Below are positions 34,614 to 43,822 of a stretch of 64,000 bases of DNA, one piece after another (the stretch's first letter is position 1; every line of letters begins with the position of its first letter). The translations under genes and the position numbers were made by a program. Source of the DNA: Limosilactobacillus urinaemulieris (lineage in GTDB: Bacteria; Bacillota; Bacilli; Lactobacillales; Lactobacillaceae); NCBI RefSeq assembly GCF_014838745.1, contig NZ_JABUXR010000004.1, positions 62,001-126,000 of the forward strand. Direction: 5' to 3'. The notes beneath the pieces are model-generated. The model did not search any database and was not told the DNA's origin. It saw nothing but the letters and a program-made list of their open reading frames with translations.

Positions 34614-36068
34614 TTAGTGAACCAGATCGTAGATCCCATAAACAGCTACTACTAAAATAACTATTGCAAAAATCAATTCACCCTTAGTAAAAATTTTCTT
34701 ACCATGTTGGTGACGAGCCCACATATACAGTGGGATACCAACAGCGTAGAAAATAAATGAAATCAAAGTATATTTAATATTGGCAGAATATGCCATAAAA
34801 ATAATGTACAGGAATGCTAGGATCCCAATTGCCATTCCCGCTCCACGATGATGTTTTGTATTCGTAGGGAAGTCACCGTTTTCCTTACGACTAATCTTAA
34901 TCAAATACATTGAAGATAACAAGTAAGGCGGAACAGTCATAACTCCCACAATTGTTAGCAACATTTGATATGCACTTTCATCAAAGTGAGCAATTAAAAT
35001 AATAATTTCAATCAAAACAGTCGCAATGATAATTGAAAATACTGGTTCACCCTTCTTCGAAACCTTAGCAAAAGCTCGTGGGAAAGAACCATCTTCTGCT
35101 GCTGCATGTTGTGGCAATTCAGCCAACATTTGAATCCAAGAAATCCAACTTGAGAAAACAGCAACTAGCAATGCGATTGCGATCACATCACGACCAATAT
35201 TATTATGCCAAATGTTAGTCAAGATGTAAGCAGTTGAAGGAGAGGTCATCTTTGCTAATTGACCATATGAATAAGCACCTAATGATAGCATCCCAACAAG
35301 TGCATACATCACTAAACAAATAACGAAACCAATAACGGTCGCAGGAGCAACCTGCTTAACATTCTTGGCCTTACCAGACATAACGACGGCCCCTTCAATT
35401 CCTCCAAAGAGCCACAGGGTTACCATCATTGTGTTCATTAACTGATGCATCACACTACCCATTGGTTTATCACTAACGGATGGGACACTGTGAGTAGCGT
35501 TCATATTAGTGGTAAATGTATGGATATTAAAGTGAAATAGCACAGAAACAAGGAAAACGATAACAACTGCTAGCATAATTGCAGTAGCAATCTTTTGAAC
35601 ACCACTTGATACTTCAACCCCACGGAGAACTAGAGCGGTTATTGCCCAGGTAATAATTGAAGCACCAATAACTGATGGCCAATTATTACCACCTGTAAAG
35701 GTTCCCGGGAAGAAGTAGTCTAAGGTACTCATAACCAAGACAGCATATGCAGCATTAGCAGCACACTCACAAACAAAGTATGCCCATGCACTAAAGAATC
35801 CGGTAAAAGAGCCGAAACCAACTTGAGCATATTTATAAAGACCGGCAGTTAAATCTGGTTTAACATCACTTAAAATAACAAACATTTCAGCAATGAACCA
35901 AATACCAATACCAGTAATAATCCAGGAAAGAAACTGAGCAGTAACCCCAGCTTCCATTGACATATTCTTTGGTAAGTCAAAAACTCCTGAACCGACCATT
36001 GCACTAACACAAAGTGCAATCAAACCAACAAGCCCCATCTTTTCAGCTTGTTTATTCCCATCGGCCAT
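34614..36068 (-). CDS. hdcP: Histidine/histamine antiporter
   Basis: A 484-residue APC-superfamily antiporter with about twelve hydrophobic segments, starting LVGLIALCVSAMVGSGVFDLP, typical of amino acid/amine exchangers near hdcA. It imports histidine in exchange for histamine, so that decarboxylation generates a proton motive force and acid resistance. ATG 36068 with GAGGGATG upstream is preferred over a longer reading from 36179, which would pass through the promoter. Gene order hdcP-hdcA-hdcB-hisS is that of other lactobacillar clusters. Confidence 0.93.
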   Translation of the reverse strand: MADGNKQAEKMGLVGLIALCVSAMVGSGVFDLPKNMSMEAGVTAQFLSWIITGIGIWFIAEMFVILSDVKPDLTAGLYKYAQVGFGSFTGFFSAWAYFVCECAANAAYAVLVMSTLDYFFPGTFTGGNNWPSVIGASIITWAITALVLRGVEVSSGVQKIATAIMLAVVIVFLVSVLFHFNIHTFTTNMNATHSVPSVSDKPMGSVMHQLMNTMMVTLWLFGGIEGAVVMSGKAKNVKQVAPATVIGFVICLVMYALVGMLSLGAYSYGQLAKMTSPSTAYILTNIWHNNIGRDVIAIALLVAVFSSWISWIQMLAELPQHAAAEDGSFPRAFAKVSKKGEPVFSIIIATVLIEIIILIAHFDESAYQMLLTIVGVMTVPPYLLSSMYLIKISRKENGDFPTNTKHHRGAGMAIGILAFLYIIFMAYSANIKYTLISFIFYAVGIPLYMWARHQHGKKIFTKGELIFAIVILVVAVYGIYDLVH

Positions 36069-36129
36069 TTTGTACACATCCCTCACATCGTATTTGTAAG
36101 GAATAGGAATATGCACAATGTTCAAATTC

Positions 36130-36158
36130 AATATATCACTTGTATATTGATTGTTCAA
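36130..36158 (-). promoter_or_regulatory. hdcP promoter
   Basis: On the minus strand TTGAAC (36153-36158) and TATATT (36130-36135) are 17 bases apart, about 60 bases before the hdcP start codon. Confidence 0.65.
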
Positions 36159-36270
36159 TAAAATATTAACCGCTATCATAAGTTAATAATAGTCTTAACA
36201 ACCACGATCCTGCTCAAACATAATTATTCATTTTTCAAAAAGTATGCTACACTTGTTACTGTTATTTCAT

Positions 36271-36346
36271 GGCGGTATTGGTGAAGTTTGGTTAACACAC
36301 CGGTTTGTGGGTCCGGCACGCGTGGGTTCGAATCCCACATACCGCC
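36271..36346 (+). tRNA. tRNA-His (GTG anticodon)
   Basis: Acceptor GCGGTAT (36272-36278) pairs with ATACCGC (36339-36345), with the His-specific extra G at 36271 opposite C73 (36346). The anticodon arm reads CCGG-TTTGTGGGT-CCGG with GTG, and the T arm GTGGG-TTCGAAT-CCCAC. CCA is not encoded. It is divergent from hdcP and only 200 bases from its start codon, next to a cluster that consumes histidine and encodes a HisRS. Confidence 0.95.
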
Positions 36347-36352
36347 CTTTAA

Positions 36353-36388
36353 TAGAAAATGATATTCAGAATTTTCTGAACACCATTT
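36353..36388. terminator. Terminator after tRNA-His
   Basis: AAAATGATATTCAGAA and TTCTGAACACCATTTT form an imperfect stem followed by a T-run on the plus strand and TTTTCT on the minus strand. It can also end the YfcC-family gene transcript after it passes the repeat cluster. Confidence 0.68.
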
Positions 36389-36401
36389 TTTGAATTATAA
36401 A

Positions 36402-36598
36402 GTTTTCGGCAACAGAGTAGAAATGTGCTCGCCCTAACCTTCCTCGAGCTAACATATCCTACTGCAACATAGTCAAGATTTGCTCGCCGTGACCGCAACT
36501 TCCGCCTAGCTATCCCGTCCTTGATTGCAAGACAATCATCGTCCGGGATTTTCTAGTGCTCAGTTGCTAGTTCGTCACGGCTCGCACTCTACACTCTA
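36402..36598 (-). repeat. Palindromic 3' UTR element cluster 6
   Basis: Heads GGCAACAGAGTAGAAATGTG and GCAACATAGTCAAGATTTGC, then the hairpin type with CTATCCCGTCCTTGATTG and CAATCATCGTCCGGGAT flanked by GCCGTGACCGCAAC and GTTGCTAGTTCGTCACGGC. The tail CTCGCACTCTA is followed by a second CACTCTA (36592-36598) whose last bases are the stop codon of the YfcC-family gene. Confidence 0.8.
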
Positions 36599-38143
36599 GC
36601 CTATCAGCACCTCCGTTACCAAAATTCCACCACCGAAGATGAGGACAAAGGCAACGACTGGCCAAACAAAGCGAACCCAATGGGAGTACTTCATATCAAG
36701 CATTTGCAAGGTAGCCATAACTAGTCCGGTTGGTGCAAGGAAAAGCATTGCGTATTGACCAAACTGGTAGGCGGTAACAACGATGTACCGTGGAATATGA
36801 ACGGTATCGGCCAACGGTGCCATGATTGGCATGGCAAGAACTGCCAAACCAGAGGAAGATGGCACAATAAAACCAAGGACGAAGAAGATCAACATCATCA
36901 TGATGATGAAGACAGATCCTGACATATGGCGAACTAATTCTGAAGATTGGTAAAGGATCGTATCAGAAATATAACCATCATTCAAAATGTTGTTAATTCC
37001 CCGTGCTAACCCAATGATCAATGATACCCCAACTAAGCTGGCGGCACCGTTAGAAAATGCTTCGGTTGTTTGGTATTCACCAAGACCATCCTTATGACCA
37101 AAGCAGGTTAAGAACATGATAATTACCGCAATTAACAGGAATGATGATGCCATTTCTGGGAAGGCCCAGCCCTTAGCCATCACACCCCAAATCATAATAA
37201 TAAATGAAGCGGCAAAGAGAATTAAAATAATTCGTTTCTTAATTGTAAATGTAAGATCCTTTTCTTCTGAAGAATCCATTGACCACATTTCATCAAACTT
37301 CTCCTTATCCTCATAAGTGTATGAGAATGATGAATCTTTTTGAACCTTCCGGGCATACCAATGGAGGTAGAAGAGCAGGCAAATAACAGCCACGGTAAAA
37401 CCAACAATTCGCCCGGTCATCCCCTGGGTAAATTGAGTTCCGGCAGCATTAGAAGCAATAACAACCTGGAACGGGTTAATAATCGAGAAAGTTGTCCCGA
37501 TTGACGATGCCAGGAAGATCGCCCCAACAACGACGATTGAGTCATAACCCATCGCAATAAATACCGGTGCTAAAATCGGGTAGAAAGCCACCGCTTCTTC
37601 TTCAATTCCACAAAGCGTTCCCCCAAATGCCAACAGGACGGCAACCATAAAGACAAGGATAAATTCCTTACCCTTTGACTTTTTCGTCAATGCTTCAAGT
37701 CCTGATTCAAAAGCACCACTCGCCTTAACAACCCCAATCAGGCCACCAAGGACAAAGATGAAGATCATAATATCAACAGCCTGCATTGTCCCGTTAACCA
37801 TGCTGGTAAAAATTGAATACAAACTCATTGGGTGTTGCTTAAGCCGCTTATAGGTTCCCGGAACTGAAACCGGCTTACTAATTGCCCCAGATTTAAACTG
37901 ATCGACATCAATTTTTACGTTGAGCTTCTTCAGTGTTGCCTGCGTTGCCGGATAAACCGTCTTTTTCCCACTAGGCGCTACAACCTGAAGATGATCATTG
38001 CTATACGAAAGTTTAGAATAACTCCCCGCTGGTACAAACCATGTTAAAAATACTGAAATGACCGTCAGAAAGAACAGAATTGTGAAGGCGCCAGGCATCT
38101 TCAGTTTCCATTTTTTCTTTGGCTGATTAGCAGTTGCATCCAT
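36596..38143 (-). CDS. YfcC-family transporter (ArcD/DcuC-like)
   Basis: A 515-residue membrane protein with about twelve to thirteen segments and a charged loop near residue 275. MPGAFTILFFLTVISVFLTWFVPAG, GGTLCGIEEEAVAFYPIL and FVLGFIVPSSSGLAVLAMPI match the YfcC/AitC group. In lactobacilli such proteins act in arginine/ornithine or other amino acid exchange. A GlnK/GlnL-type two-component pair is divergent, so it could be the regulated target. ATG 38143 with GAGGAG upstream is chosen over the 12 codons before it. The TAG stop lies in a repeat tail. Confidence 0.8.
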   Translation of the reverse strand: MDATANQPKKKWKLKMPGAFTILFFLTVISVFLTWFVPAGSYSKLSYSNDHLQVVAPSGKKTVYPATQATLKKLNVKIDVDQFKSGAISKPVSVPGTYKRLKQHPMSLYSIFTSMVNGTMQAVDIMIFIFVLGGLIGVVKASGAFESGLEALTKKSKGKEFILVFMVAVLLAFGGTLCGIEEEAVAFYPILAPVFIAMGYDSIVVVGAIFLASSIGTTFSIINPFQVVIASNAAGTQFTQGMTGRIVGFTVAVICLLFYLHWYARKVQKDSSFSYTYEDKEKFDEMWSMDSSEEKDLTFTIKKRIILILFAASFIIMIWGVMAKGWAFPEMASSFLLIAVIIMFLTCFGHKDGLGEYQTTEAFSNGAASLVGVSLIIGLARGINNILNDGYISDTILYQSSELVRHMSGSVFIIMMMLIFFVLGFIVPSSSGLAVLAMPIMAPLADTVHIPRYIVVTAYQFGQYAMLFLAPTGLVMATLQMLDMKYSHWVRFVWPVVAFVLIFGGGILVTEVLIG

Positions 38144-38278
38144 AACCCTAAACTCCTCACTATAATAAAATAATTGCATTTACCATTACTACTCCCGTCC
38201 GTTATTCGGATAGTTGTATAATAGTAGTTAATATGATTAATAGTTATTAACTGATTAACCAATTACAATCAAAATTTT

Positions 38279-38292
38279 AGTAAGCGTTTTCC
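38279..38292 (+). promoter_or_regulatory. Candidate CcpA cre site
   Basis: AGTAAGCGTTTTCC matches the cre core (TGTAAGCGTTTACA type) at 11 of 14 positions. It lies in the intergenic region between the YfcC-family transporter and the sensor kinase and could place either under carbon catabolite control. Confidence 0.5.
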
Positions 38293-38344
38293 GCGATCAT
38301 CAAGAATAATCACAATTAATCATGGATAAAATTAAGGAATTCAC

Positions 38345-39628
38345 ATGTTAAAGAACCTCAACTTTTTACGTTACCGGAAACATCAACGAATTATTATCGC
38401 TGCCGTTTGTGTTGCTCTCGCTTCTCAAATTGGTACCAGTGCTTTTACCACGGGGAATACAATTGCTCTTTCTGCTTTTCTGTTACCAGTTTTTCTCTAC
38501 TTCAACCAGGACTTAAACCCGCTCCAATTAGGTCTGGCAATTGCTATTGCATCCCCAGTCTTTCGAGGGTTCATCTTGCTGGTCAGTAACGGCGTAACGG
38601 CATCAAATGCCCTCACCTATACGATCGCGGACATCATCTTTTTTACCTGCTACGTGCTCCTTTACTATTTAATTTATTGGCTCCGTAGTTTTCAAAATAA
38701 TGTTGCCTTTTACTTTACGATTATTATCTGTGACTATTTTGCCAACATGACCGAGATTGCCTTTCTAAATCACTTTAGTTCATTCTCCTTTAACACCCTT
38801 CAAGGACTATTTATTCTTGCCTTTGCTCGGTCGACACTAGCATTCCTAATTGCTTTTCCAATTCGTTATTTTCAATTTTTAACGGTGAACAGTGAAAGCC
38901 ATGAACGACAATATTATCACTTTATCTGGGTCGCATCAGCGGTCAAGAGTGAGGTTTACTTCATGAAAAAAACGATCAATGAGATTGAGCAGGTAACCAA
39001 GAACGCCTATCAACTTAACCAACGCCTAAAAGAGAAGGGGCTTCCTGAGGAGCAGGCAATGGCATATAAAATTGCTCAAAACGTTCATGAAATCAAGCAT
39101 TCCTACCAAAATCTTATTAAAGGACTAGGAGATTATTTTGATGATCAAAGCAACGCGCCGATGACAATGACCGATATTTTGAAAATCGTTGTCGACTATT
39201 CCCAAATGATTATCCGTGAGAAACAGGCTCATATTAACCTCGTTGTTCAAAACCACGTTGATATCACCATTCCGCGTCATTTTTACCTTGTCACCATCCT
39301 GTCAAATCTCATCATTAACGGGATTGATGCAATTGGCACTAAACGAAATGGGGAATTATTAATTAAGGTTACTGCGGATAGTCAGCACGTCTACTTTTCA
39401 GTTACCGACAACGGGAGCGGGATCGCGAAAAATCTCTTACCGCTGATCTTCAAATCAGGGTTTTCAACTAAATTTGACCAATTTGGTGATATTTACCGGG
39501 GAATCGGTCTTTCAAACGTCAAGACAATTGCTGAGGAACAGTTTGCGGGAAAGATCACTGTTGATTCAGCTCCAGGTATTGGAACAACCTTTTTCGTAAC
39601 ATTGGATAAGCAAAAGCTAATTAGTTAG
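38345..39628 (+). CDS. Sensor histidine kinase, GlnK/YcbA-like
   Basis: A 427-residue protein. Residues about 20-180 form five or six membrane segments, without a large extracellular domain. The cytoplasmic part has a helical phosphoacceptor region around KIAQNVHEIKHSYQNLI and a HATPase domain with NLIINGIDA (N box), VTDNGSGI (G1) and IGLSNVKTIAEEQFAGKI (G2). It is followed by a YcbB-type response regulator gene after 11 bases, as in B. subtilis glnK-glnL, which responds to glutamine. The signal here is unknown and may be another amino acid. Confidence 0.82.
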   Translation: MLKNLNFLRYRKHQRIIIAAVCVALASQIGTSAFTTGNTIALSAFLLPVFLYFNQDLNPLQLGLAIAIASPVFRGFILLVSNGVTASNALTYTIADIIFFTCYVLLYYLIYWLRSFQNNVAFYFTIIICDYFANMTEIAFLNHFSSFSFNTLQGLFILAFARSTLAFLIAFPIRYFQFLTVNSESHERQYYHFIWVASAVKSEVYFMKKTINEIEQVTKNAYQLNQRLKEKGLPEEQAMAYKIAQNVHEIKHSYQNLIKGLGDYFDDQSNAPMTMTDILKIVVDYSQMIIREKQAHINLVVQNHVDITIPRHFYLVTILSNLIINGIDAIGTKRNGELLIKVTADSQHVYFSVTDNGSGIAKNLLPLIFKSGFSTKFDQFGDIYRGIGLSNVKTIAEEQFAGKITVDSAPGIGTTFFVTLDKQKLIS

Positions 39629-39639
39629 GGTGAGTAAAG

Positions 39640-40464
39640 ATGAAATTTTATATTGTCGATGATGACCAATCAATTCTCTATGTCCTGCAAAATATCATTG
39701 AACAAAACTTTAACGATGAAGTTGTCGGGATGACCAGTTCTTCACCTGACGCATTGCAAGAATTAATGGTTAAAGATGTCGATATTGTCCTCGTTGACCT
39801 TTTAATGCCTGAATTATCAGGAGTTGACCTCGTACGAAAAGTCAAAGACGTGAAACCAAATATCCGCTTTGTTATGATCTCCAAAGTGCAAAATAGTGAG
39901 ATGCGGGCAGAAGCTTATAAGGCCGGAATCGAATTTTTTATTAATAAGCCCATTAACTTGATTGAGGTTAAAACTGTTCTTAAAAACGTTAGGCAAAGCC
40001 TCCAAATGGCGACGCAACTCTCCGATATTTCGAAAATGGTTAATAACTTTACTCCCCAGTCGCAACCAAAATCAACTGAAGCTCACCACCAGGCTACCGC
40101 TACCCTCAACTATCTCGGTATGACTTCAGAAAAAGGGACGGGCGATATTCTCAAGATTACCTCCTTGATGAAGGCACAAAACGAGAATTACCGAAACATT
40201 AATTTAGAACAATTAATGGGCATCTCAGAACACGAACGCCGAATAATTGACCAGCGGATTCGGCGGGCGATTAAGGTTGGTTTAGCAAACATCGCTAACC
40301 GATTGATTGACAACCCCTATGACGAGCAGCTATCTGATATTTCTAACCTGCTCTTTGGCTATGAAAGCGTCCATAGCGAAATGCTATATCAGCAAGGCAA
40401 GCGCTCTTCTGGTGGGAGAATTTCTATTCAAAAGTTTTTAGACGGTCTCGTTAGTAAAGAGTAA
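39640..40464 (+). CDS. Response regulator with YcbB domain, GlnL-like
   Basis: A 274-residue regulator. The receiver domain (about residues 1-120) has DDDQ at the acidic pocket, phosphoacceptor Asp in IVLVDLLMPE near residue 52, and Lys in FINKPI. The C-terminal YcbB domain (about 130-270) contains EHERRIIDQRIRRAI, a helix-turn-helix-like output region. It forms a pair with the preceding kinase. Likely targets are the neighbouring transporter or arcD/arcT-like genes, by position only. Confidence 0.85.
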   Translation: MKFYIVDDDQSILYVLQNIIEQNFNDEVVGMTSSSPDALQELMVKDVDIVLVDLLMPELSGVDLVRKVKDVKPNIRFVMISKVQNSEMRAEAYKAGIEFFINKPINLIEVKTVLKNVRQSLQMATQLSDISKMVNNFTPQSQPKSTEAHHQATATLNYLGMTSEKGTGDILKITSLMKAQNENYRNINLEQLMGISEHERRIIDQRIRRAIKVGLANIANRLIDNPYDEQLSDISNLLFGYESVHSEMLYQQGKRSSGGRISIQKFLDGLVSKE

Positions 40465-40479
40465 AAGTAAAAAAATAAG

Positions 40480-40640
40480 AGGGGGTTGTGACATAAGTCC
40501 TATTATTTAGATAAAACACGAACAGCGCAGTACACAAATGAGCTCCAGTGTTCGGTAAGATCCGAACTCTGGAGCTCTATTTGTGCTTGCGGGGGCGTGA
40601 AGACGAAGTCATAAATGACTTCTATCACGCTCCCCCCTAT
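40480..40640. repeat. Double-hairpin intergenic element of a second type
   Basis: After GAGGGGGTTGTGACATAAGTC come two strong hairpins: CACAAATGAGCTCCAGTGTT (from 40533) with its near-complement ending at 40585, and GGGGGCGTGA/TCACGCTCCCCCC enclosing GAAGTCATAAATGACTTC (40591-40637). It lies between convergent genes and may serve as a terminator. It does not share the head or tail of the CACTCTA element family. Confidence 0.65.
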
Positions 40641-40696
40641 TTATATTTAGCGATCTCCGAATCTATAGCGTCTAGTCGCGGGAATCAGGCTTCTTT

Positions 40697-41818
40697 CTAA
40701 TCCCATTGATGAAGGTAACTTGATAATCGTTTGAGTCCTTCTTTTAAGGTATCTTCAGGAGCACAGTATCCTAAACGAACGTGCTTGGGTGTATCAAAGG
40801 CATCTCCCGGAACGAGTAAGACCCCTTCATCCTTTAGCAGATTTTCACAGAAGGTATGAATATCAATTGGTACATCTAACTTGGGGAATGAAGTTGACAC
40901 CGCTTGGGGCATTACTACTGAAGCCCGATCTTCATTTTCAATCCATTCTTGATAAATCTTCAAGTTACCGAGAACCAGCTTTCGATTACGTGCCAACACC
41001 TGGTCGCGGTGACGAAGAACATAGGTGGCAAGCAAATCATTAAAGACACCACCACAAATCATTGTATAATCACGGAACTTTCGGAAAAGATCTGCGAGTT
41101 CACTATTGGTTGCAGTCCAGCCAATCCGGATTCCTGGTACTGAGTAGGTCTTAGAAAGTGAATTAGTGGCAATTCCTTTATCGTAAAGATCGATAATTGA
41201 TGTAAACTTTGTTGGATCGTCTAACGGCAAATAAACTTCATCTACCAAGACATACGCACCAACCGACTTAGCAATTTCGACAACCTGCTCTAAGAATTGC
41301 TTATCCAAAATTGTCCCAGTCGGGTTATTAGCATTGTTTAAGCAAATCATCTTCGTATCAGGGCGAATTAGTTTTTTCAACTCGTTAATGTCTGGATACC
41401 AGTTAGCTTCTTCATGAATATGCCAAAAGTCAACCTTGGCCCCAAGCGACTTAGGAATATCGTATAGCTGCTGATACGACGGGTATTCTGCAATAACATG
41501 ATCGCCAGGTTGAATCAAACTATATAGGGCTAAGATATTGGCCCCGGTTGCCCCGTTAGTCTGTAACACATTTTCCGGTTCTACATGTTGGTACAGCTTA
41601 GCGACTTCCTGCTTGAATTCAGGCGAGCCCTCAATCCAACCATAGTTCATCTTTTGTTGATCCAACATTGAATAAAACTCTTGACCATTATTACCGTCAA
41701 GGTTTAACACCTCATGCATTGTTAACGAAGCAATCGTGCTTTGGGAAATATCATATTTAGCACTCTTTTCCCATTTATTCAGCCACGCCTCAACACCAAA
41801 TGGAGCAATCTCTACCAT
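40697..41818 (-). CDS. PLP-dependent aminotransferase, ArcT-like
   Basis: A 373-residue fold-type I aminotransferase (class I/II). It has GATGANILALYSLIQPGDHV, NNANNPTGTIL, VDEVYLPL and the PLP lysine in SLSKTYSVPGIRIGW. It begins EIAPFGVEAWLNKWE, similar to ArcT proteins of lactic acid bacterial arginine deiminase loci. The amino acid substrate is not established. It follows an arcD-like gene after 13 bases and is surely co-transcribed. Confidence 0.82.
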   Translation of the reverse strand: MVEIAPFGVEAWLNKWEKSAKYDISQSTIASLTMHEVLNLDGNNGQEFYSMLDQQKMNYGWIEGSPEFKQEVAKLYQHVEPENVLQTNGATGANILALYSLIQPGDHVIAEYPSYQQLYDIPKSLGAKVDFWHIHEEANWYPDINELKKLIRPDTKMICLNNANNPTGTILDKQFLEQVVEIAKSVGAYVLVDEVYLPLDDPTKFTSIIDLYDKGIATNSLSKTYSVPGIRIGWTATNSELADLFRKFRDYTMICGGVFNDLLATYVLRHRDQVLARNRKLVLGNLKIYQEWIENEDRASVVMPQAVSTSFPKLDVPIDIHTFCENLLKDEGVLLVPGDAFDTPKHVRLGYCAPEDTLKEGLKRLSSYLHQWD

Positions 41819-41831
41819 AAGTAATAACCTC

Positions 41832-43253
41832 CTAATTATTAATCGAAATGGTACCGTTACCGATTAAGACTAGTGAAACTACCGCAAAGATAACAATTAC
41901 GGCCATGACAACCTTTTCCTTAGTAGTAACAACATGCTTAAACTCTTTACATGCCTGTAAGTAGAAAATAAAGCCAGGGATAAAGCCGACAGAAACTACC
42001 ATCACTTGCTTCCAACCAGACAAAATCATCGCCATTAATTCAAACAGGGTTGCGATTAACCCAATAATAAACTGACCCCATTCATTATTTTGACCGCTGT
42101 ATTCCATTTGGTAAACCCCTACCAAGAAATAACAAATCAGAATTGCAGCCGTACATAAGGTATATGCAAAATTATACGCATAATTAGTGAATAACAAAGA
42201 GAACAAGAAAATTGATTGTAGCACCCCGGTGATGATTAATGCTCGAGTTGGCGCCTTCTTACTGTTTAACTTTCCCCAGGAGGTTGGCAGAGTTTGGTCA
42301 TCTGCCATTAACATCAATGATTCAGCTGGCAACATCGTCCATGAAAGCCAAGAAACTAGCACTGAAATGATTAACCCAATACTAATTAATGCGGCGCCCC
42401 AACCGCCAACTAGGTGTTGCATAATTGCTCCAAGAGCTGGTTGACCACCAGCAGCTAACTGTGCCCGAGTCATTACTCCATAAGGCAAGATTGAAACGAC
42501 AATGTAGATTGTCAGTAAACTAGCAAGACCAAGAATTGAAGCCCGTTCTGCATCAGTCCGTGTTCGTGCCCGGCTTGAAAGTACTGATGCCCCTTCAACA
42601 CCAACGAACAGCCACATCATAACAATAATTGATGACCGAACCTGGGTAAATAGTGACGTTTGCTTTAATCCGTGAACGTTTTGAATAACGTTACCCCAAA
42701 AATCCGTCGTAAACATTTTTGCTTTGAATGCAATGATTACACAAATAACGAAGACAATCAGCGGAATGATTTTGCATATTGTTCCAATTGAATTTATAAA
42801 AGCTGCTGATTCAATCCCCCGGTTAACTAAAAGCGTCAAAATCCAAGTTAAAATAATTGCTACAATAATGGATACTAGATTTTGACCATTTGCAAACACC
42901 TTAGGAAAAAATGTCCCGAACGCACTCATTGTAATCGTGGCAAACGCAATGTTACCAAGCCAAGCTGATAACCAATACGCCCATCCAGAAATGAACTCGC
43001 CAAGCGACCCAAATGCAGCCCCTGCATAACTGAAGATTCCCGAATCCAGATCTGGTCGTTTTTGCGAAAGGTTATTTAGCGATAATACTAGGGTTAAAAC
43101 CCCAATTCCGACAATAATCCAGGCTAGAATCGCCGGCCCAGGTGCAGCCGCTGTTGCTAAGTCACTTGTTATTCCAAAAACTCCTGAGCCAATCGTTGAA
43201 CCGATAATCAACAACGTTAGCTCGGTTGTATTAATTCCTTTTTTCTCATCCAT
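41832..43253 (-). CDS. APC-family amino acid antiporter, ArcD-like
   Basis: A 473-residue protein with about twelve to thirteen hydrophobic segments. TTELTLLIIGSTIGSGVFGITSDLA at the N-terminus and FVGVEGASVLSSRARTRTDAERAS are typical of arginine/ornithine (ArcD) or related amino acid exchangers. Start ATG 43253 (after GGAG) is preferred over an upstream reading to 43286. Operon with the ArcT-like gene. No arcA, arcB or arcC is in this window, so arginine is inferred only. Confidence 0.8.
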   Translation of the reverse strand: MDEKKGINTTELTLLIIGSTIGSGVFGITSDLATAAAPGPAILAWIIVGIGVLTLVLSLNNLSQKRPDLDSGIFSYAGAAFGSLGEFISGWAYWLSAWLGNIAFATITMSAFGTFFPKVFANGQNLVSIIVAIILTWILTLLVNRGIESAAFINSIGTICKIIPLIVFVICVIIAFKAKMFTTDFWGNVIQNVHGLKQTSLFTQVRSSIIVMMWLFVGVEGASVLSSRARTRTDAERASILGLASLLTIYIVVSILPYGVMTRAQLAAGGQPALGAIMQHLVGGWGAALISIGLIISVLVSWLSWTMLPAESLMLMADDQTLPTSWGKLNSKKAPTRALIITGVLQSIFLFSLLFTNYAYNFAYTLCTAAILICYFLVGVYQMEYSGQNNEWGQFIIGLIATLFELMAMILSGWKQVMVVSVGFIPGFIFYLQACKEFKHVVTTKEKVVMAVIVIFAVVSLVLIGNGTISINN

Positions 43254-43292
43254 TAGCATTAACTCCAATCCATCCTCAAGTAACACTCAATG

Positions 43293-43313
43293 TTTATTAT
43301 TCAAAATAATAAA
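43293..43313 (-). promoter_or_regulatory. AT-rich palindrome upstream of arcD-like gene
   Basis: TTTATTATT-CAA-AATAATAAA is a perfect 9-bp inverted repeat with three-base spacer, 40 bases before the start codon. It may be an operator of ARG-box type or part of the promoter. Confidence 0.4.
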
Positions 43314-43399
43314 TATTTATTAATTAACGGTAATTATAACAGGGTTAGTTGCTTCTTTCAAATAGAATTGATAAATTGGCTAAATTTGAATCCTAAATC

Positions 43400-43441
43400 A
43401 AAAAAACTGAGAGATTAACAGATCATTAGTCTCCCAGTATT
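43400..43441 (-). terminator. Minus-strand terminator
   Basis: On the minus strand CTGGGAGACTAA and TTAATCTCTCAG form a 12-bp stem with wobbles, followed by TTTTTTT. It would end transcripts of the histidine phosphatase gene, with the repeat cluster between it and the stop codon. Confidence 0.72.
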
Positions 43442-43487
43442 TAATGATATTCGCGTTAAGATTACAAGCTACCTAATGTTAGGCAGC

Positions 43488-43822
43488 ATTGCTAGAGCTA
43501 GCAATTCTAGGCAACTGAGCCGAGAACTGCTCGCCAGGGACTTGCTAGAGCTAACGTATCCTACTGCAACTTAGTCGAAACGCGTTCAGCCTAAGCTCCC
43601 TCAAGATAACGACCTCTCTCCTAGGCGCAGGTCGCCCTCGTCGAGAGAAATCGTTATCATCCGGGAGCTCTTTACGGCTTCACGCTCTGCTAGCTCACAC
43701 TCTACTTTAAACGTGCTTCGCCCGAGTTTCCTAGAGCTAGCGACCTCCTTCCTAGGCGCAAGTCGCCTTCGTCAGGAGAAATCGCTAGCTTTCCGGAAAC
43801 TCTTTGGAGCGAAGGCACTCTA
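43488..43822 (-). repeat. Palindromic 3' UTR element cluster 7
   Basis: Head GGCAACTGAGCCGAGAACTG, then a 174-bp block (43531-43704) that is repeated in inverted orientation at 47161-47334 with about three differences, containing GCAACTTAGTCGAAACGCG, CCTCAAGATAACGACCTC and GAGAAATCGTTATC, ending CACTCTA. A second unit follows with head remnant TTTAAACGTGCTTCGCCC, GAGTTTCC, CTAGCGACCTCC and the matching arms, ending GGCACTCTA at 43822, which supplies the TAG stop of the phosphatase gene. Confidence 0.85.

Noticed and set aside
40697-43253. Complete arginine deiminase operon
   Set aside because: No arcA, arcB or arcC homologue is present in the window; only carrier and aminotransferase genes resemble arc genes.
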